From Suillus spraguei (Eukaryota > Basidiomycota > Agaricomycetes > Boletales > Suillaceae): a stretch of 64,000 nucleotides of DNA. The notes under the pieces were generated by a model. That model was not told the DNA's origin. It did no database searches and saw only the letters and a program-made list of their open reading frames with translations. Location of the stretch: contig JABCPU010000115.1 of assembly GCA_016800925.1 (NCBI GenBank), positions 62,001 through 126,000 of the forward strand. Reading direction: 5' to 3'. Shown here in pieces: positions 11,625-21,914 of this stretch (positions are counted from its first letter, which is position 1; the number at the start of each line of letters is the position of its first letter). The position numbers and the translations under genes are program-made.

Positions 11625-12740
11625 TTAGACTCGTGACCAGCCCCTCTATGAGGCAAACCGTAAACCTGAGTTTGAATTTGGATCAAGAGCGGATTCGACG
11701 TCTGTCCAATGAGAAAACGAGTGTTTTTCAGGATGATACGATATAATTGTCTTGCTATTGACGCGACGCAAATTATACCTGCAAATTCAATGGACCAATC
11801 TTCCATCATCCAAGATGCTTCTCTTGATGCACTGGATCGTTTTGCGCGTGATTTAATCAAAGAACGACTACCTATCAATTATATTCAGACACTCAATAAT
11901 AACGACAAAACGGATGCGCTACGAGCATGCTTGATTGTCTATGTTCTGACGTCAACGGCCATAGTGCCTCCTTCACCATATCCATCTCGTTACTGACAGT
12001 ATCCGATACATAAGCAATTGCATGGGGACGGAACCAGTCCAGTATCCGAGCTCGACCCCGCGAGTCTGCAAATAAGCAATCGAACATCTTCTCGAGTTTT
12101 CCTTTTTGGCCTTGCCACGTAGAACTCTCCTTCTCCTGCCTAGAACGGTTGTAAATCCAGTCACGATTGTAGGCAAAATCGAGTTCCGAAGGGTCCAGGA
12201 TCGTGAGTATGAAGTCCATGATTGATATGCGGCCATCACGGAGAATTTGACAGCAAACTTGATGCGTTCGTGTGACGAGAGTCGTGGGGAAGGGGCTGCA
12301 GCAATGTGAGAGACATCCAGGAGTTCATTCGTTGTGATATCAACAAAACCAGAGTCCACGGAACAATTGAAGTCGGCATTCAGAATTTTCGAAGAGCCTC
12401 GCATCCTGATTGCAAGCTGGAATTACAGCACAAAGAGCAATTGATAGCGATAGAAGAAGATCATAGATATAAACATGGAGTGGTGGACGGATGAGGCTGC
12501 CCAGCAGCTGGCAACCTAGCGTACTCCAACGTCGCCCTCAATCAGAGATGACTTAATGTATGTACCAGAATAAGACTTAGCAATGAGTTAGCAAAAGCTC
12601 ACGTGATTCTGATATTCCTAAACGGACTTATTCATCACGTTACTCTGAGAATCCGCTCTTGATCCAAATTTAAACTCGGTTTTACCAGTCCCTCTATTGA
12701 CGGTTTGGTTTGCCTCATAGTAGAGGGGCTCACCAGTCTA
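11625..12740. mobile_element. Non-autonomous hAT-like element with 8-bp target duplication
   Basis: The same 8 bases, GCCATAGG, flank both sides (11617-11624 and 12741-12748). The element begins TTAGACTCGTGACC and its other end reads, on the opposite strand, TAGACTGGTGAG. Imperfect inverted repeats extend about 70-90 bases inward and share GCCCCTCT, ATGAGGCAAACC and TTTGGATCAAGAGCGGATTC. An 8-bp target duplication and TAG-type termini are typical of the hAT superfamily. No transposase is present, so it would need one supplied elsewhere. Inside lies a protein-coding-like fragment on the minus strand. Confidence 0.7.
11893..12404 (-). pseudogene. Unrecognised gene fragment carried inside the hAT-like element
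   Basis: Two minus-strand frames look like real protein sequence: one with SSHERIKFAVKF (from 12404) and one with MDFILTILDPSELDFAYNRD and LFADSRGRARILDWFRPHAI (from 12219). They could be joined by one intron near 12235. Neither belongs to a transposase I know. Because the frames sit wholly between the inverted repeats of a non-autonomous element, a captured host-gene fragment is the simplest reading. I cannot name the parent gene. Confidence 0.35.
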
Positions 12741-12748
12741 GCCATAGG

Positions 12749-13242
12749 TGACCATGCAATCGAGAAATGCTGGTACACTTGCGAAACTTGACTTATTTTC
12801 ATCAGAGTTGTAAGTCTATTGTCATATTTTATCATTTGCTACCAATTTGCTTATCTTATATATCATTGTCTACCTTTGTCTTTGCCTATAATCTCGATCT
12901 GATCTTACCAACTACAACTAGGAAAACCATCGTCTCGGTGATTTCCTGATGCTCCTGTCTGGTGTAACTAGTAAGTATACGGCGAGCTTGAAAATGGCGG
13001 TACAAGCTCATGATTCTTCCCCACTAGACGGCAAAGGGGTTGCAGTGCAATACTGCTCCAACGTTCGTTTTATTCATGTGAATCATGTCCTTCCACGAGT
13101 AGCTGCCATCTGGCTGGGTCTGCCTTGCGAGTCTAGCCCGGGCCAACCGAAGGGTCAGGCAGAGTTCAAGGTACCTGCAGATAGAGCTTATGCGGTGTTC
13201 CAAGGTCTTTTTTCGACTGTGCTGTCTATACCGTCATTAGCA
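12749..13242. other. Spacer without supported gene
   Basis: A 133-codon frame (12949-13350) overlaps this spacer and the next feature, but it has no recognisable motif and its end reads through duplicated non-coding sequence. Nothing else is visible. Confidence 0.45.
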
Positions 13243-13856
13243 TACCGAGAGTTACAGGTGCCTTCACTAAATCCGACAAAGATAAGACGTCAGCCGATTG
13301 AAAGCTATGGGATTATCAACAATCAAACGTATGAAAACTGTCAAGAATAATATATCAAAGTGTGAGGTATTGCCATCGGAAATTCATCAAATGTTTGGAA
13401 GTATTCAAGGAGAAAATAAAGGTATCGCAACCACAACCCTCCGATCCTCTAAACCACCAACACTTGAGAATACGAGAGCGCCTGCTAACGCAAGAACGAG
13501 ACCACCGGCCAGTGACTCAGGTTGAGGCACCAGAGCGCGGGGTCGCGCTTGTGGCAGGGCTACAGTGGCCGCAGGTCGTGCCAGAGGAAGTAGTAGAGAA
13601 TGGGGAAGGGGTTCTTGTAGTGCAGGGCGAAGTTGGGGTTAGCGTGGCGGATGAGCTAACGTGTGTAGGATTACTTGACGTAAAGCTACTTGGCACGAAA
13701 GATGAGGGAACTGACCCAGTGCTAGAACCACCTGTAGAGGTATAGGATTAGCTGCTGGGGTCCTAGATCCTGTGGGGGTTACAGCCGAACTGTCTCCAAG
13801 TGTCGAAGATCCGGCTACAGTGATAGCAGAACCACCTGCAAACGTTTAAGATCCAG
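13243..13856 (-). pseudogene. 3' remnant of the Ser/Thr-rich GPI protein gene (copy 1)
   Basis: The sequence corresponds to 16697-17345, i.e. the 3' flank and C-terminal Ser/Thr-rich exon of the intact gene ending at 16926. Shared stretches include GCATACCGAGAG and AAAGATAAGACGT, the GPI-tail region (CGAGAGCGCCTGCTAA) and the repeats up to AGATCCAG. The reading frame is broken by many small indels. At about 13856 the homology stops exactly where the second duplication unit begins, so the 5' half of this copy was never present or was removed at the duplication junction. It is not a functional gene. Confidence 0.75.
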
Positions 13857-16215
13857 CAGCGATAAGATAATCTTCGAAGAGACTGACCAATGTCAAGCCT
13901 CGACTCTTGAGAGCGGTCGAAATACCATCCGCCGATGTGTTTGATTGGTCGGTACCTATGACTAGTCGGTACCCAAGTTGTACACGTCATTGCCTTGTAC
14001 AATTCAGATCGGGTGTGGAGGATGTTTTGTACTTTTTACTCGAGATCAAGGCTGGACCATGGCCGTGCATACTAGTGACTTCATTTGATGTTTCTCTCGT
14101 ATAACGCTTTGTATGACTTTTGCGAGCAGTGCCAGTGAGTGCTCATGCATCAGATGCAGATTGGCTCAATATTTCTGCAAAGTAAACGTGCATCCAATGA
14201 TTAGTGACTAAAGCCCTCTCCCATGACTCAACGAAGCTCCAGATAATTTACATGTTTCGTGTGGCAGTGCTCAGTCTCGGACAGAAGACTGTATTGTCAT
14301 GTAACTAGACGTAGGTATATCTACAATAAATCATTATTAGTAGGATAATTATGAGTGAATGTGTAGACGTACCCTCAGTCTCGGATAGAAGACTGAGGAA
14401 GATGAGCATGTGTCAAGTGAGCGCTTCGGAAGTAACCGGAATAATATATACGATAAGTGAAGAAACGACGAACAAAGTGGGCATGTGGTCGTGCTACTAG
14501 TACTTACGTGCCACTGCCAGTTGATACGTTAATGGGATCTTGGAAAGAAAGTGCAGTCATGCTAATTTCTGCATCGGAGTTGGCCACGAGTTTAGCATGA
14601 TATTCTCGAATGCTTAAGATAAGGCGGGGGCCTAGTACGAACATCTGCAAGGGCAACAAAATGTCGATAATGCCAAAGTAAACTTGAACCCCTACAGGAG
14701 TTGATTTCTATAGAAACGATAAGTAGTTAAACGTAGATCAGTCGTAGACTAGCATACCGAGATCTCTGGAGACATCGAGCCCAAGATAAAGCAAGACACA
14801 GCGGCAAAGCTAAACATTCAGGAAGTCAGCACAGCGAAGATAGTCCCGGATCTAAAATTTTTAAGTTACGCACAATGCAAAGTAAAGCACGTGAGTTTTT
14901 ATTATCACCCTAAAACAGTCCCCGATCACCCTGAATTGTCCTGTTAATCTCAACTCGCAAGCGTGTTTTACAGCAACCCTAATTGCGAAACACAGTGCAA
15001 GGATCTCCCACACACTGCCAACTATCCAAGTTGCTGCTGTCAGCCTAGTTGAATCAACCCCGCCCGATCTGACACACTGATAGGTGCCATCGAGATCGAA
15101 CTCCTCTGTAATACATCCCATAAGCCTGAAGTGTTCTAGGACATCTATTTACAATGAAAGCTTGCCACATGTGTAATTGCTGTATTGTATTGCTATGATC
15201 ACTATACTGGTGATTGCGAGAGCCAGGAAGACTACAACAAGAAAGGTGAGCACGGTTCTGGATCGCTGATACATGGCATGCAACCGAATAATCATAATGG
15301 CTTGCGTAATATGTTAGTCAAGTCGAGCAAGGTACTGCACCTAAAGTAGCTCACCACCCAGCATAACATTTCCGACCATGGTGACAGACGATTCTGCGAT
15401 GAAAATGACTTTACCTACAAAAAAACCCAGTTAGTGATGAGGTTTGGAGTGCTAAATGATTTCAACGAACTCACAGCTACTGCAGTCATTATATTGAACC
15501 AATGAGTTGATCAAAAATCCCACTCACCCCTGGGGATACAGTGAGTTGGGTAGGAAAGTGCACAACACTACTCACCAAATTTGTCACCGAGACTGACGGG
15601 ATACTCCCTGCATGCAGCTGGTTAGAATACATAATTAGTGTATTTAAGGAGACATACCCAGAATGTAAATGCTGATTGTTAGCGTAGTGTCAGCTTGCTA
15701 GCCTTGAAAACACAGCGAACATACAAAGAGTATAGTATTCCACCATAGCGAACCTATATGGTGTCAGCACAATCAATCCACTGCATATAGTATAAGCTGC
15801 TTACAAAAAGATACAGAACCGTTACGAGGGAAAAATGGTGTTTCTGCTCCATATTAATATCATGTTATCCATCTGAAGACTATGGGAACTGCTCACCCAA
15901 ACTAACTCGAACTATAAAATCATTCTCAGTGAGACGGCTGGTCCGAGTTCAGTAATGCACCAACCAACCTCTTGTCCGAATGTCAGTGCTGAACGATATT
16001 ACTGGTACATCAGCATGTCGACTCAACGGAGATAACTTGCTCACCCCAATCGTATACTAGCGCAGTAGAAGAGGCGACTGCAGAGACCGCAGTCAAAGAT
16101 AAAGTGAGACCAAATCAAGTTGGTCTGATTCACGAACCTGAAACATAACTGGTCGTCCAATTCGACCGAATATGCGGCCACCAACTAGGATTGTTTGAGA
16201 CCAGTGTCATATTCA
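13857..16215. repeat. Tandem duplication unit, copy 2 (DUF6533 part)
   Basis: Partner of 6892-9020. The left junction joins the truncated GPI-gene remnant directly to sequence homologous to the UPF3 upstream region, with a few bases (AGCGATAA) common to both sides, as expected for a microhomology-type tandem duplication. The right end continues into the intact GPI protein gene. Confidence 0.75.
14504..16210 (-). CDS. DUF6533-type multipass membrane protein, copy 2
   Basis: Paralogue of the gene ending at 7290, same exon pattern. It starts MTLVSNNPSWWPHIRSN at 16210 and continues through VASSTALVYDWALTFGQE, the cysteine loop EEFDLDGTYQCVRSGG, WEILALCFAIRVAVKHACE, and the last exons VGVQVYFGIIDILLPLQMF and LGPRLILSIREYHAKLVAN, ending at 14504. 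The frame is open with usable splice sites, so it looks functional. Substitutions fall mostly in loops and the tail (for example GTGITTI versus EISMTAL). Function is unknown. It sits head-to-tail with the GPI protein gene 716 bases upstream, both on the minus strand. Confidence 0.78.
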
Positions 16216-16696
16216 AGGGATTAGGGAAGTTGAATTTGGAGGCTGATTTAGACGTCAATTTTGCTTTTCGAAAATGAAATCAGCTTTGGTGGATTTGGGA
16301 CAGATTTCGACTGGTCAAGCGTTGCCAACATATAGGTCGGACCTTCAAACGAAACCCACTGCCGAGCGAAGTGACTAGTAGCACAGCGCTTCTTTCACTG
16401 CTAGGTTTGAAACCACAGTAGCAGCTAGAAAGACTAGTAGTAAAACCTCCGTACTAGCTCCGGGACTTTCGAACAATGTGTCCGTAATATTCTGTAAGCG
16501 CTCACGATCAAGAGTTGATCATACTAATCTTTGGGGTATGATAAGATGATAATCATGATGAGCTTAAATTCTGTACCATTTCATTCAATTCCGAAGATGT
16601 CATTCGACACACAGGACCGTGTTGACAAGCTGAAATGTCACAAGCTGACGTGACTTATACACACCTCGTCACGGTTTATCAAGCATCGATAAATAC
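16216..16696. other. Spacer without supported gene
   Basis: This is the region between the DUF6533 copy 2 start and the 3' flank of the GPI protein gene. It would carry the DUF6533 promoter. No motif-bearing frame is seen. Confidence 0.5.
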
Positions 16697-16925
16697 TAGC
16701 ATACCGAGAGCTAAGGTGCCTGACTAAATCTGACAAAGATAAGACGTTGACCAGTTGAAAGCTATGATATTATCAACAATCAAATGTATGAAAACTGTCA
16801 AGAATAATACATTAAAGTGTCAGGTATTGCCGTTGGCAAGTCATCAAAACGTCTCTGAAAGGGTATTCAACGAGAAAATAAAGGTATGCAACCACAACCC
16901 TATGATCCTCTAAACCACCAACACT

Positions 16926-18023
16926 TTAGAATACGAGAGCGCCTGCTAAGGCGAGAACGAGACCACCGGCCAGTGAGGTTGAGGCACCGGAGCGGATAGC
17001 AGCACCAGATTGAGTGGACGACGGGGTCGCGCTACTAGAAGTGGCAGTGCTACTGTGGCTCGTGCCAGACGAAGTAGTAGAGGATGGAGAAGGGGTGCTT
17101 GTAGTGGCGGGCGAAGTTGGCGTTGATGTGGGAGTTGAGCTAACGTGTGTAGGATTACTTGACGTGAAGCTACTTGGCACTTGAGATGAGGGGACTGACC
17201 CAGTGCTAGAACCACCTGTAGTAGAGGTAGAATTAGCTCCTGGTGTCCCAGATCCCGAGGGGGTTCCAGCCGAACTACCTGAACGTGTCGCAGATTCAGT
17301 TCCAGTAGTAGTAGAACCTGAAAACGTTGAAGATCCAGAAGCGCTGCCAGGAGTAGAACTGCTACCTGAACCAGAACTTCCAGTCATACCATTAAGGCTA
17401 TAAGGTGTATTGTCATCGATTATATATTGAACAGACGAAAGGGCACTAACGTAAAAGTACCAGACCAGCCCTGGTAGCTGGCACCGGTTGAGGTGAACAC
17501 CAAGTAGCTGCGTCAAACATTAGATGCAACTCATGTTGAAATAGAAGTTGAACACACTAGCCGCCATTGTCACCGGCAGACGGGTTAGGCTGTACAATTA
17601 TATTCGGTTATTAGAGAAGCGAGAAATATTAAATGAAAGACACGTACAGTGAACGAGAAGGTATTCGTGTTCGCAACGTTGACGGATGGAAGCGACTGCA
17701 CGAGGACCTGCGAGACAACACGCGTAAGTCAGGTCACCGGAGTGGGAACTTCTTTACCATCTCGCCGTTGTACAAGCCAACAGTGCATTCTCCAATGTCG
17801 CTCAAGACAGGGCTTTCACCATTGTCAACCCACTCCACTGGGCAGGACTGACCTCCATTGCAAACGGTTGATTGTACCGGGTTCGTGACCTGTTTGAAAC
17901 CAAAAACAGTCAGAAAAAAAATACAGAAATGGCATGACAACTGACATAGACAGAAGCTTGAACGAGCGCAAGACGCATGGAGACAAGGAGAGCAAGGGAA
18001 ATAAGAGACTTGAAAGGAGACAT
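16926..18023 (-). CDS. Kre9/Knh1-like Ser/Thr-rich GPI-anchored protein
   Basis: Secreted wall protein. The start at 18023 gives a signal peptide (MSPFKSLISLALLVSMRLALVQA). The Ig-like Kre9/Knh1 domain follows over several short exons: VTNPVQSTVCNGGQSCPVEW, ECTVGLYNGEM, VLVQSLPSVNVANTNTFSF, PNPSAGDNGGYYLVFTS, then SYQGWSGTFTLNGMTG. The rest is one exon of Ser/Thr/Gly/Pro-rich sequence (likely O-mannosylated) ending in a hydrophobic GPI signal (TSLAGGLVLALAGALVF, stop at 16926). The layout matches the gene at 3802 but with four cysteines in the folded domain and a longer stalk. All introns are GT-AG and keep the frame. A broken copy of its last exon lies at 13243-13856. Confidence 0.78.
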
Positions 18024-19821
18024 CGTGAAAGGGGCTTGAATTAGGATCTTGGTACTTAGTAGTACAGACAAATTTTTTGGGGGGCTGATGGGATACAAGA
18101 ACAAAAGCTGAGGGAGCGTGATGAAAGAACGTCGAATTTATGGGCTCAGGGAAGCGAGGAACGTTGCCACCATGAATGGAATGGATGTTAACAATTTACA
18201 CAAAGAATCTGAGCATTTGTTTACGTACAAATAACTTAGTTGCAGAATTTGATCATTTCCCACGTTGAATCCCGTTCCAATTGATTTCCCAGTTTCAAAC
18301 AAAATCGCGGCATACTAACTCCGTTTTAGGATAAGTAGTTGAGTCGGTCGGCCTGGTCGGTCTCGAACCGAGAGGACAACAATTAACGTGCAATTCATAA
18401 CCGAACAGCAACTCGGTGCTTAACAGCATCACTGACCTCCATTTAATCATCCTCTAGAAGTTGACCTCAGGGTCACCACGAGGATCCAGTCCCATCCTTT
18501 TATCTTTATGTCAAAGCCCTCTTTCGCCGCGCTTCAATGCTGGATCGAGACTCGGCAAGAATCACAGCGTACCGTTGCCATCTAAATGCCATTCAACCCG
18601 CATTATACCCATGGCAAGGGTGCTCCTAGTGACACGTCATATCCGTGAGGACTTGTGTATGTGTTGTGTTGCTAATATTCCGAAACACATGAGTGACGAA
18701 CTGATGAAGTCCAGCCTGAATCGGTGCTAGTCGCGAAGTTCTTCCGCGACATTTTTCATTGACATAATCGACTCTGCCCCCCAAAGCATTGGCCTAGCAC
18801 TGCCTAACATAACACGGGGATTGTATCCAACGTGTGGCCGTCGAACGTCGTACAAAATCTGGTTCCATTTGAAATGAATCATGGCCTCAACGCCAAATCA
18901 ATTGCACGTTGTCAGGTTAATTGCCGCAATTCTCCGGCAGCATGAATCTCGTATACACCGATCATCATGTCTACAACCTCTGTGGTAAAGACACAGTTTC
19001 TCAGCATATGCATGCTGCAACCGTCACTTCAGGGAAAGTATCAGTCAGACAGACGCAGCCACAACAATCGCCAAGCATCAAGTGTGATTCCCTGGAGTCT
19101 TTCAGAGTCTCGATCGCTCCCCGCGATGGAGACTGAAGTCATCTTATCTGGAAGACGGATTCTCCCGTCGATGCTAATGCGGTATCTTCATCCCAATATC
19201 GCTTTGTATAACGTGCTACCGAACTTTGATAATAATCTAGGTGATAACCTCAGCGCTTTGTCAATCACTTTTCAAGATTTTAGCCTTTCGCGATCTGTCA
19301 CTTCAACCATCCTTTTTTTGGACCCAATCGCCAACCTTCTAAGCTCTCGTCAGATTATCACTGCACGGCTCGTCAACATTTCTCTTGACAGATTTCTGGA
19401 ATCTAGAGTATACACCTTGGGCGGAATTGGCGCTGACAACAGAGGAAGGCGAAGGGATCGATTCCGAGCATGGAGGATTCGACCGTCTCTACCTATGATA
19501 TCCTGTGTCCGGAGCTGACACCGTAACCAGTGATTGACGCCAGAAACGTCTGGTGATCGTCGGCTGATGAACATGAATATAGAACGACCTTCCCATTCCC
19601 GCGCCAACCAATATACGAATGGTCTTCAAGTTGTGTTGTTACACGTCAATAGCCGACACAATGGGCAAGAAAGACAGCCGTTCGGGAGCATTGCTGCCAC
19701 AGGATGATTGTGGCCACAGTGGCATAGTTGTGGCACATCGCAGAATAAAAAGAGTGCGACAGCAAGGCTATCCTGACAATCAAAAGTCACTCCAAACGAC
19801 TCTTGCACAATCCTCGTACGC
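18024..19821. other. Long stretch without a supported gene
   Basis: Holds the GPI-gene promoter and then about 1.6 kb with no recognisable gene. The largest open frame, 18967-19518 on the plus strand, has no motif, a composition like random translation, and overlapping frames on the other strand. A tRNA-like T-arm near 18360 is discussed among the rejected items. Confidence 0.45.
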
Positions 19822-20298
19822 ATGTCAACTACCCCAATACCAACGAGAGGTTCTGGCGATCTGTCTCAGGTGTATGGCGACGACCGGTCGAACAAAGAAG
19901 TCTTTCTTCAGGCCACTGGGTTACACAAAGACTCTGACCACAATAAACCCAGACACGTCCTCATCTACTGGGTGAACGCCGTTATTAGCGATGGCATTGA
20001 AGTCTGGGATATCACCCAGCTTGAGAAGCACGGGAACGGGCACCAGTACCATTATCCAAACGCGCTCAAGGTCAGCACAAAGGGACGCCCACACAATCAG
20101 ACAATATCCTTGGGGATATTCACGTCGGAGCAGCGCGAGCAACTGCTTGAGCTCGCGGCGGATGTAGAATATGATCAAATCACCACCGAAAGTCGCATCT
20201 GGATGCGTAACCTCCTTGCAAAGATGGTGGAAGAAGAGCTCATTTCTCACGACTTATTTAATACCATCCGAGAGGGCGTACCACTTCCTTCTGCATGA
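19822..20298 (+). CDS. Small conserved fungal protein of unknown function
   Basis: A 158-residue single-exon frame starting MSTTPIPTRGSGDLSQ. The body alternates hydrophobic strands (HVLIYWVNAVI, QTISLGIFTSEQ) with a C-terminal helix (WMRNLLAKMVEEELI). The order resembles a large group of uncharacterised basidiomycete proteins with an NlpC-like outline, in which a late YxxxTxxSRxW motif takes the place of a C-Q-x-W motif. That resemblance is weak and I assign no activity. There is no signal peptide. The coding call rests on length and amino-acid pattern. Confidence 0.5.
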   Translation: MSTTPIPTRGSGDLSQVYGDDRSNKEVFLQATGLHKDSDHNKPRHVLIYWVNAVISDGIEVWDITQLEKHGNGHQYHYPNALKVSTKGRPHNQTISLGIFTSEQREQLLELAADVEYDQITTESRIWMRNLLAKMVEEELISHDLFNTIREGVPLPSA

Positions 20299-20935
20299 GG
20301 TTAGAGTTGCAGAACATGGTTCTGCCGAAAATGAACTCAAGGTCCCTTATTGTTGACAGGATGTACTTTACCATTTAATGTCAGTATGGTTCGATTGCCC
20401 ATGGCAATCTCGTTCAGTACTTTGTGAACCCCACATATGTAAGTATTGTATTGCTTATTTTGTCTTAATATGTATGCATTTTATATATTATTTATACGCA
20501 GCCTACACATTCCTGATCTCCGGTTCCTCCGAGTCGTTAATGCTGAGACTATTGTTAAAAGGAAGTAAGTTTCAAGTTACCAGTTCATCTTCATGGAGTC
20601 ATCTCCTACAATGCACACACGTTCCACTAAGTAGCAGTCAGTCTAGCCAGATGCATTGTCCACGCTAGTCACATATAGCGAGTCTCGAATCTGATCACAG
20701 TTCTACTCAGCTTGCAGTTTGCCGGGTGCTTGCTTCCGAACGAATTTCACTACCATTCTTTAGAAGATCCTGGAATAGAAGAACGTCTTACATATGACAG
20801 AATCACCTACGATAAATTGTTGCCCTTGACTACCACGACGTGTGGGAGAGGGCGTCATGATCTAGTTTCCAAGAATTATGCAATACAATTGAAATGTTTC
20901 GCTAGTTGAAATGAATAAAAATCACGAGTTGTAGC
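20299..20935. other. Spacer without supported gene
   Basis: AT-rich, with only short frames (20378-20668, 20712-20909) lacking motifs. Nothing identified. Confidence 0.45.
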
Positions 20936-20941
20936 AAAAAA
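20936..20941 (-). terminator. Pol III terminator of the tRNA-Ala gene
   Basis: Six A residues on the plus strand read as T6 four bases after the tRNA 3' end, a standard RNA polymerase III stop. Confidence 0.7.
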
Positions 20942-20945
20942 CTGT

Positions 20946-21018
20946 GGACAAATCCGGACTCGAACCGGAGACCCCCCGCATGCTAAGCGGATGTGATAAC
21001 CAGCTACACCATATGCCC
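20946..21018 (-). tRNA. tRNA-Ala (AGC), intronless
   Basis: A 73-nt cloverleaf: acceptor GGGCATA with TTTGTCC (one T-T mismatch and one G-T pair), D stem GTG/CAC, anticodon stem TCCGC/GCGGG with loop TTAGCAT giving anticodon AGC, and T arm TCCGG-TTCGAGT-CCGGA. The internal A box (TGGTGTAGCTGG) and B box (GGTTCGAGTCC) are present, and a T6 follows. A near-identical gene with a 9-nt insertion lies at 26081-26162. Confidence 0.9.
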
Positions 21019-21117
21019 CACAAACGCAACTCGCTCCATTGCTTTCAACTGTTGACTCATCGAACAGATTTCTAATTCGCGACTCTTGAATCTTGATCAA
21101 CTTGGACAACCTCTACG

Positions 21118-21558
21118 ATGGCTGGCACGATAACGATCAAACTTGTATTCAGCGGTGGACTTGAGTTGTTATTTGGCAATGAGCAGAATCAATCAGTTCT
21201 CATCCCTTCATTTGTGCCATCTGATAATTCTACCCACTCTTCTTCATCCTCATCTTCGTCTACTACCTCATCACACAACGACATCCATTCCACGGGAGAG
21301 ACGAAGGCAGCAGACCTGGAGTACTTGATTTATCACCTTCGTGATCATCTACTCAAAGAGCGCCCGGAATTGTTCATGGAGAATGGGACGATGTGCGTTG
21401 TCTTTGTTTCTATTGAATATTTACCTCATGGTTTATCTAGCCGCCCGGGGATCCTTGTGCTGATTAACAACACGGACTGGGAGCTTGAAGGAGAAGGTTC
21501 CTATCAACTTTGCAATAACGATGAAATCGTCTTCATCTCAACGCTACATGGTGGATAA
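21118..21558 (+). CDS. URM1: URM1, ubiquitin-related modifier
   Basis: Sulfur carrier and protein modifier that supplies sulfur for 2-thiolation of tRNA wobble uridine and can be conjugated to proteins (urmylation). It begins [19 protein letters not shown] and ends in the diagnostic GDEIVFIS-like strand [14 protein letters not shown] with the free Gly-Gly C-terminus. [19 protein letters not shown] is the conserved core. A 48-base intron (21393-21440) splits the codon before RPG. Because its length is a multiple of three and it has no stop, the unspliced frame also stays open (146 versus 130 residues). A Ser-rich insert (about residues 38-60) makes it longer than the roughly 100-residue yeast protein. 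Confidence 0.9.
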   Translation: MAGTITIKLVFSGGLELLFGNEQNQSVLIPSFVPSDNSTHSSSSSSSSTTSSHNDIHSTGETKAADLEYLIYHLRDHLLKERPELFMENGTMCVVFVSIEYLPHGLSSRPGILVLINNTDWELEGEGSYQLCNNDEIVFISTLHGG

Positions 21559-21914
21559 AAGTGTATCATCGAGAGAACCACGAGCTATGTTGTTCATGAT
21601 GTCGGGCTGGGGATGAATAAGATCCTCTCATGGCTAAACATCCCGCTAGCAATGATCGCCCACTTCTATAGAAGTGAACGAAACGCGTTGCTTCGCGCCT
21701 TCAGCTCACAATAGTACGGACATCGCCCCATGTACATCGCCTACTAGATGTGGGCTACACATTCAATCGCACTTCCAGTCAGGATTAAAGCAACACGTGT
21801 GGATGCGAGAATGGCTAGCGAGCTTGAATGACTGTCTGAAGGTAAATGCTTTGTAACGCATATTAGTCTATAATCTTGAGAGAGAATGAAATGATCACAC
21901 ACATAGTCGGACCG
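21559..21914. other. Convergent spacer between URM1 and MTG2
   Basis: Both neighbours end here, so it should hold two 3' UTRs. It contains a possible small frame (21674-21856) with no recognisable features. Confidence 0.45.

Noticed and set aside
12949..13350. 133-codon plus-strand frame
   Set aside because: Its end runs into the 3' flank of the duplicated GPI gene, which is non-coding in the other copy, and no motif is visible.
13362..13745. 127-codon plus-strand frame rich in Val/Glu
   Set aside because: Antisense of the Ser/Thr-rich exon remnant; the same effect is seen at 17203-17403 opposite the intact gene.
18340..18430. tRNA-like T-arm (GGTTCGAGACC on the minus strand) with a possible GTT anticodon
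   Set aside because: The acceptor stem cannot be closed, the D arm is poor and the anticodon stem is only four A-T pairs. At most a degraded tRNA fragment.
18967..19518. 183-codon plus-strand frame
   Set aside because: No motif, no homologous look, and overlapping open frames in other phases; length alone is weak evidence here.
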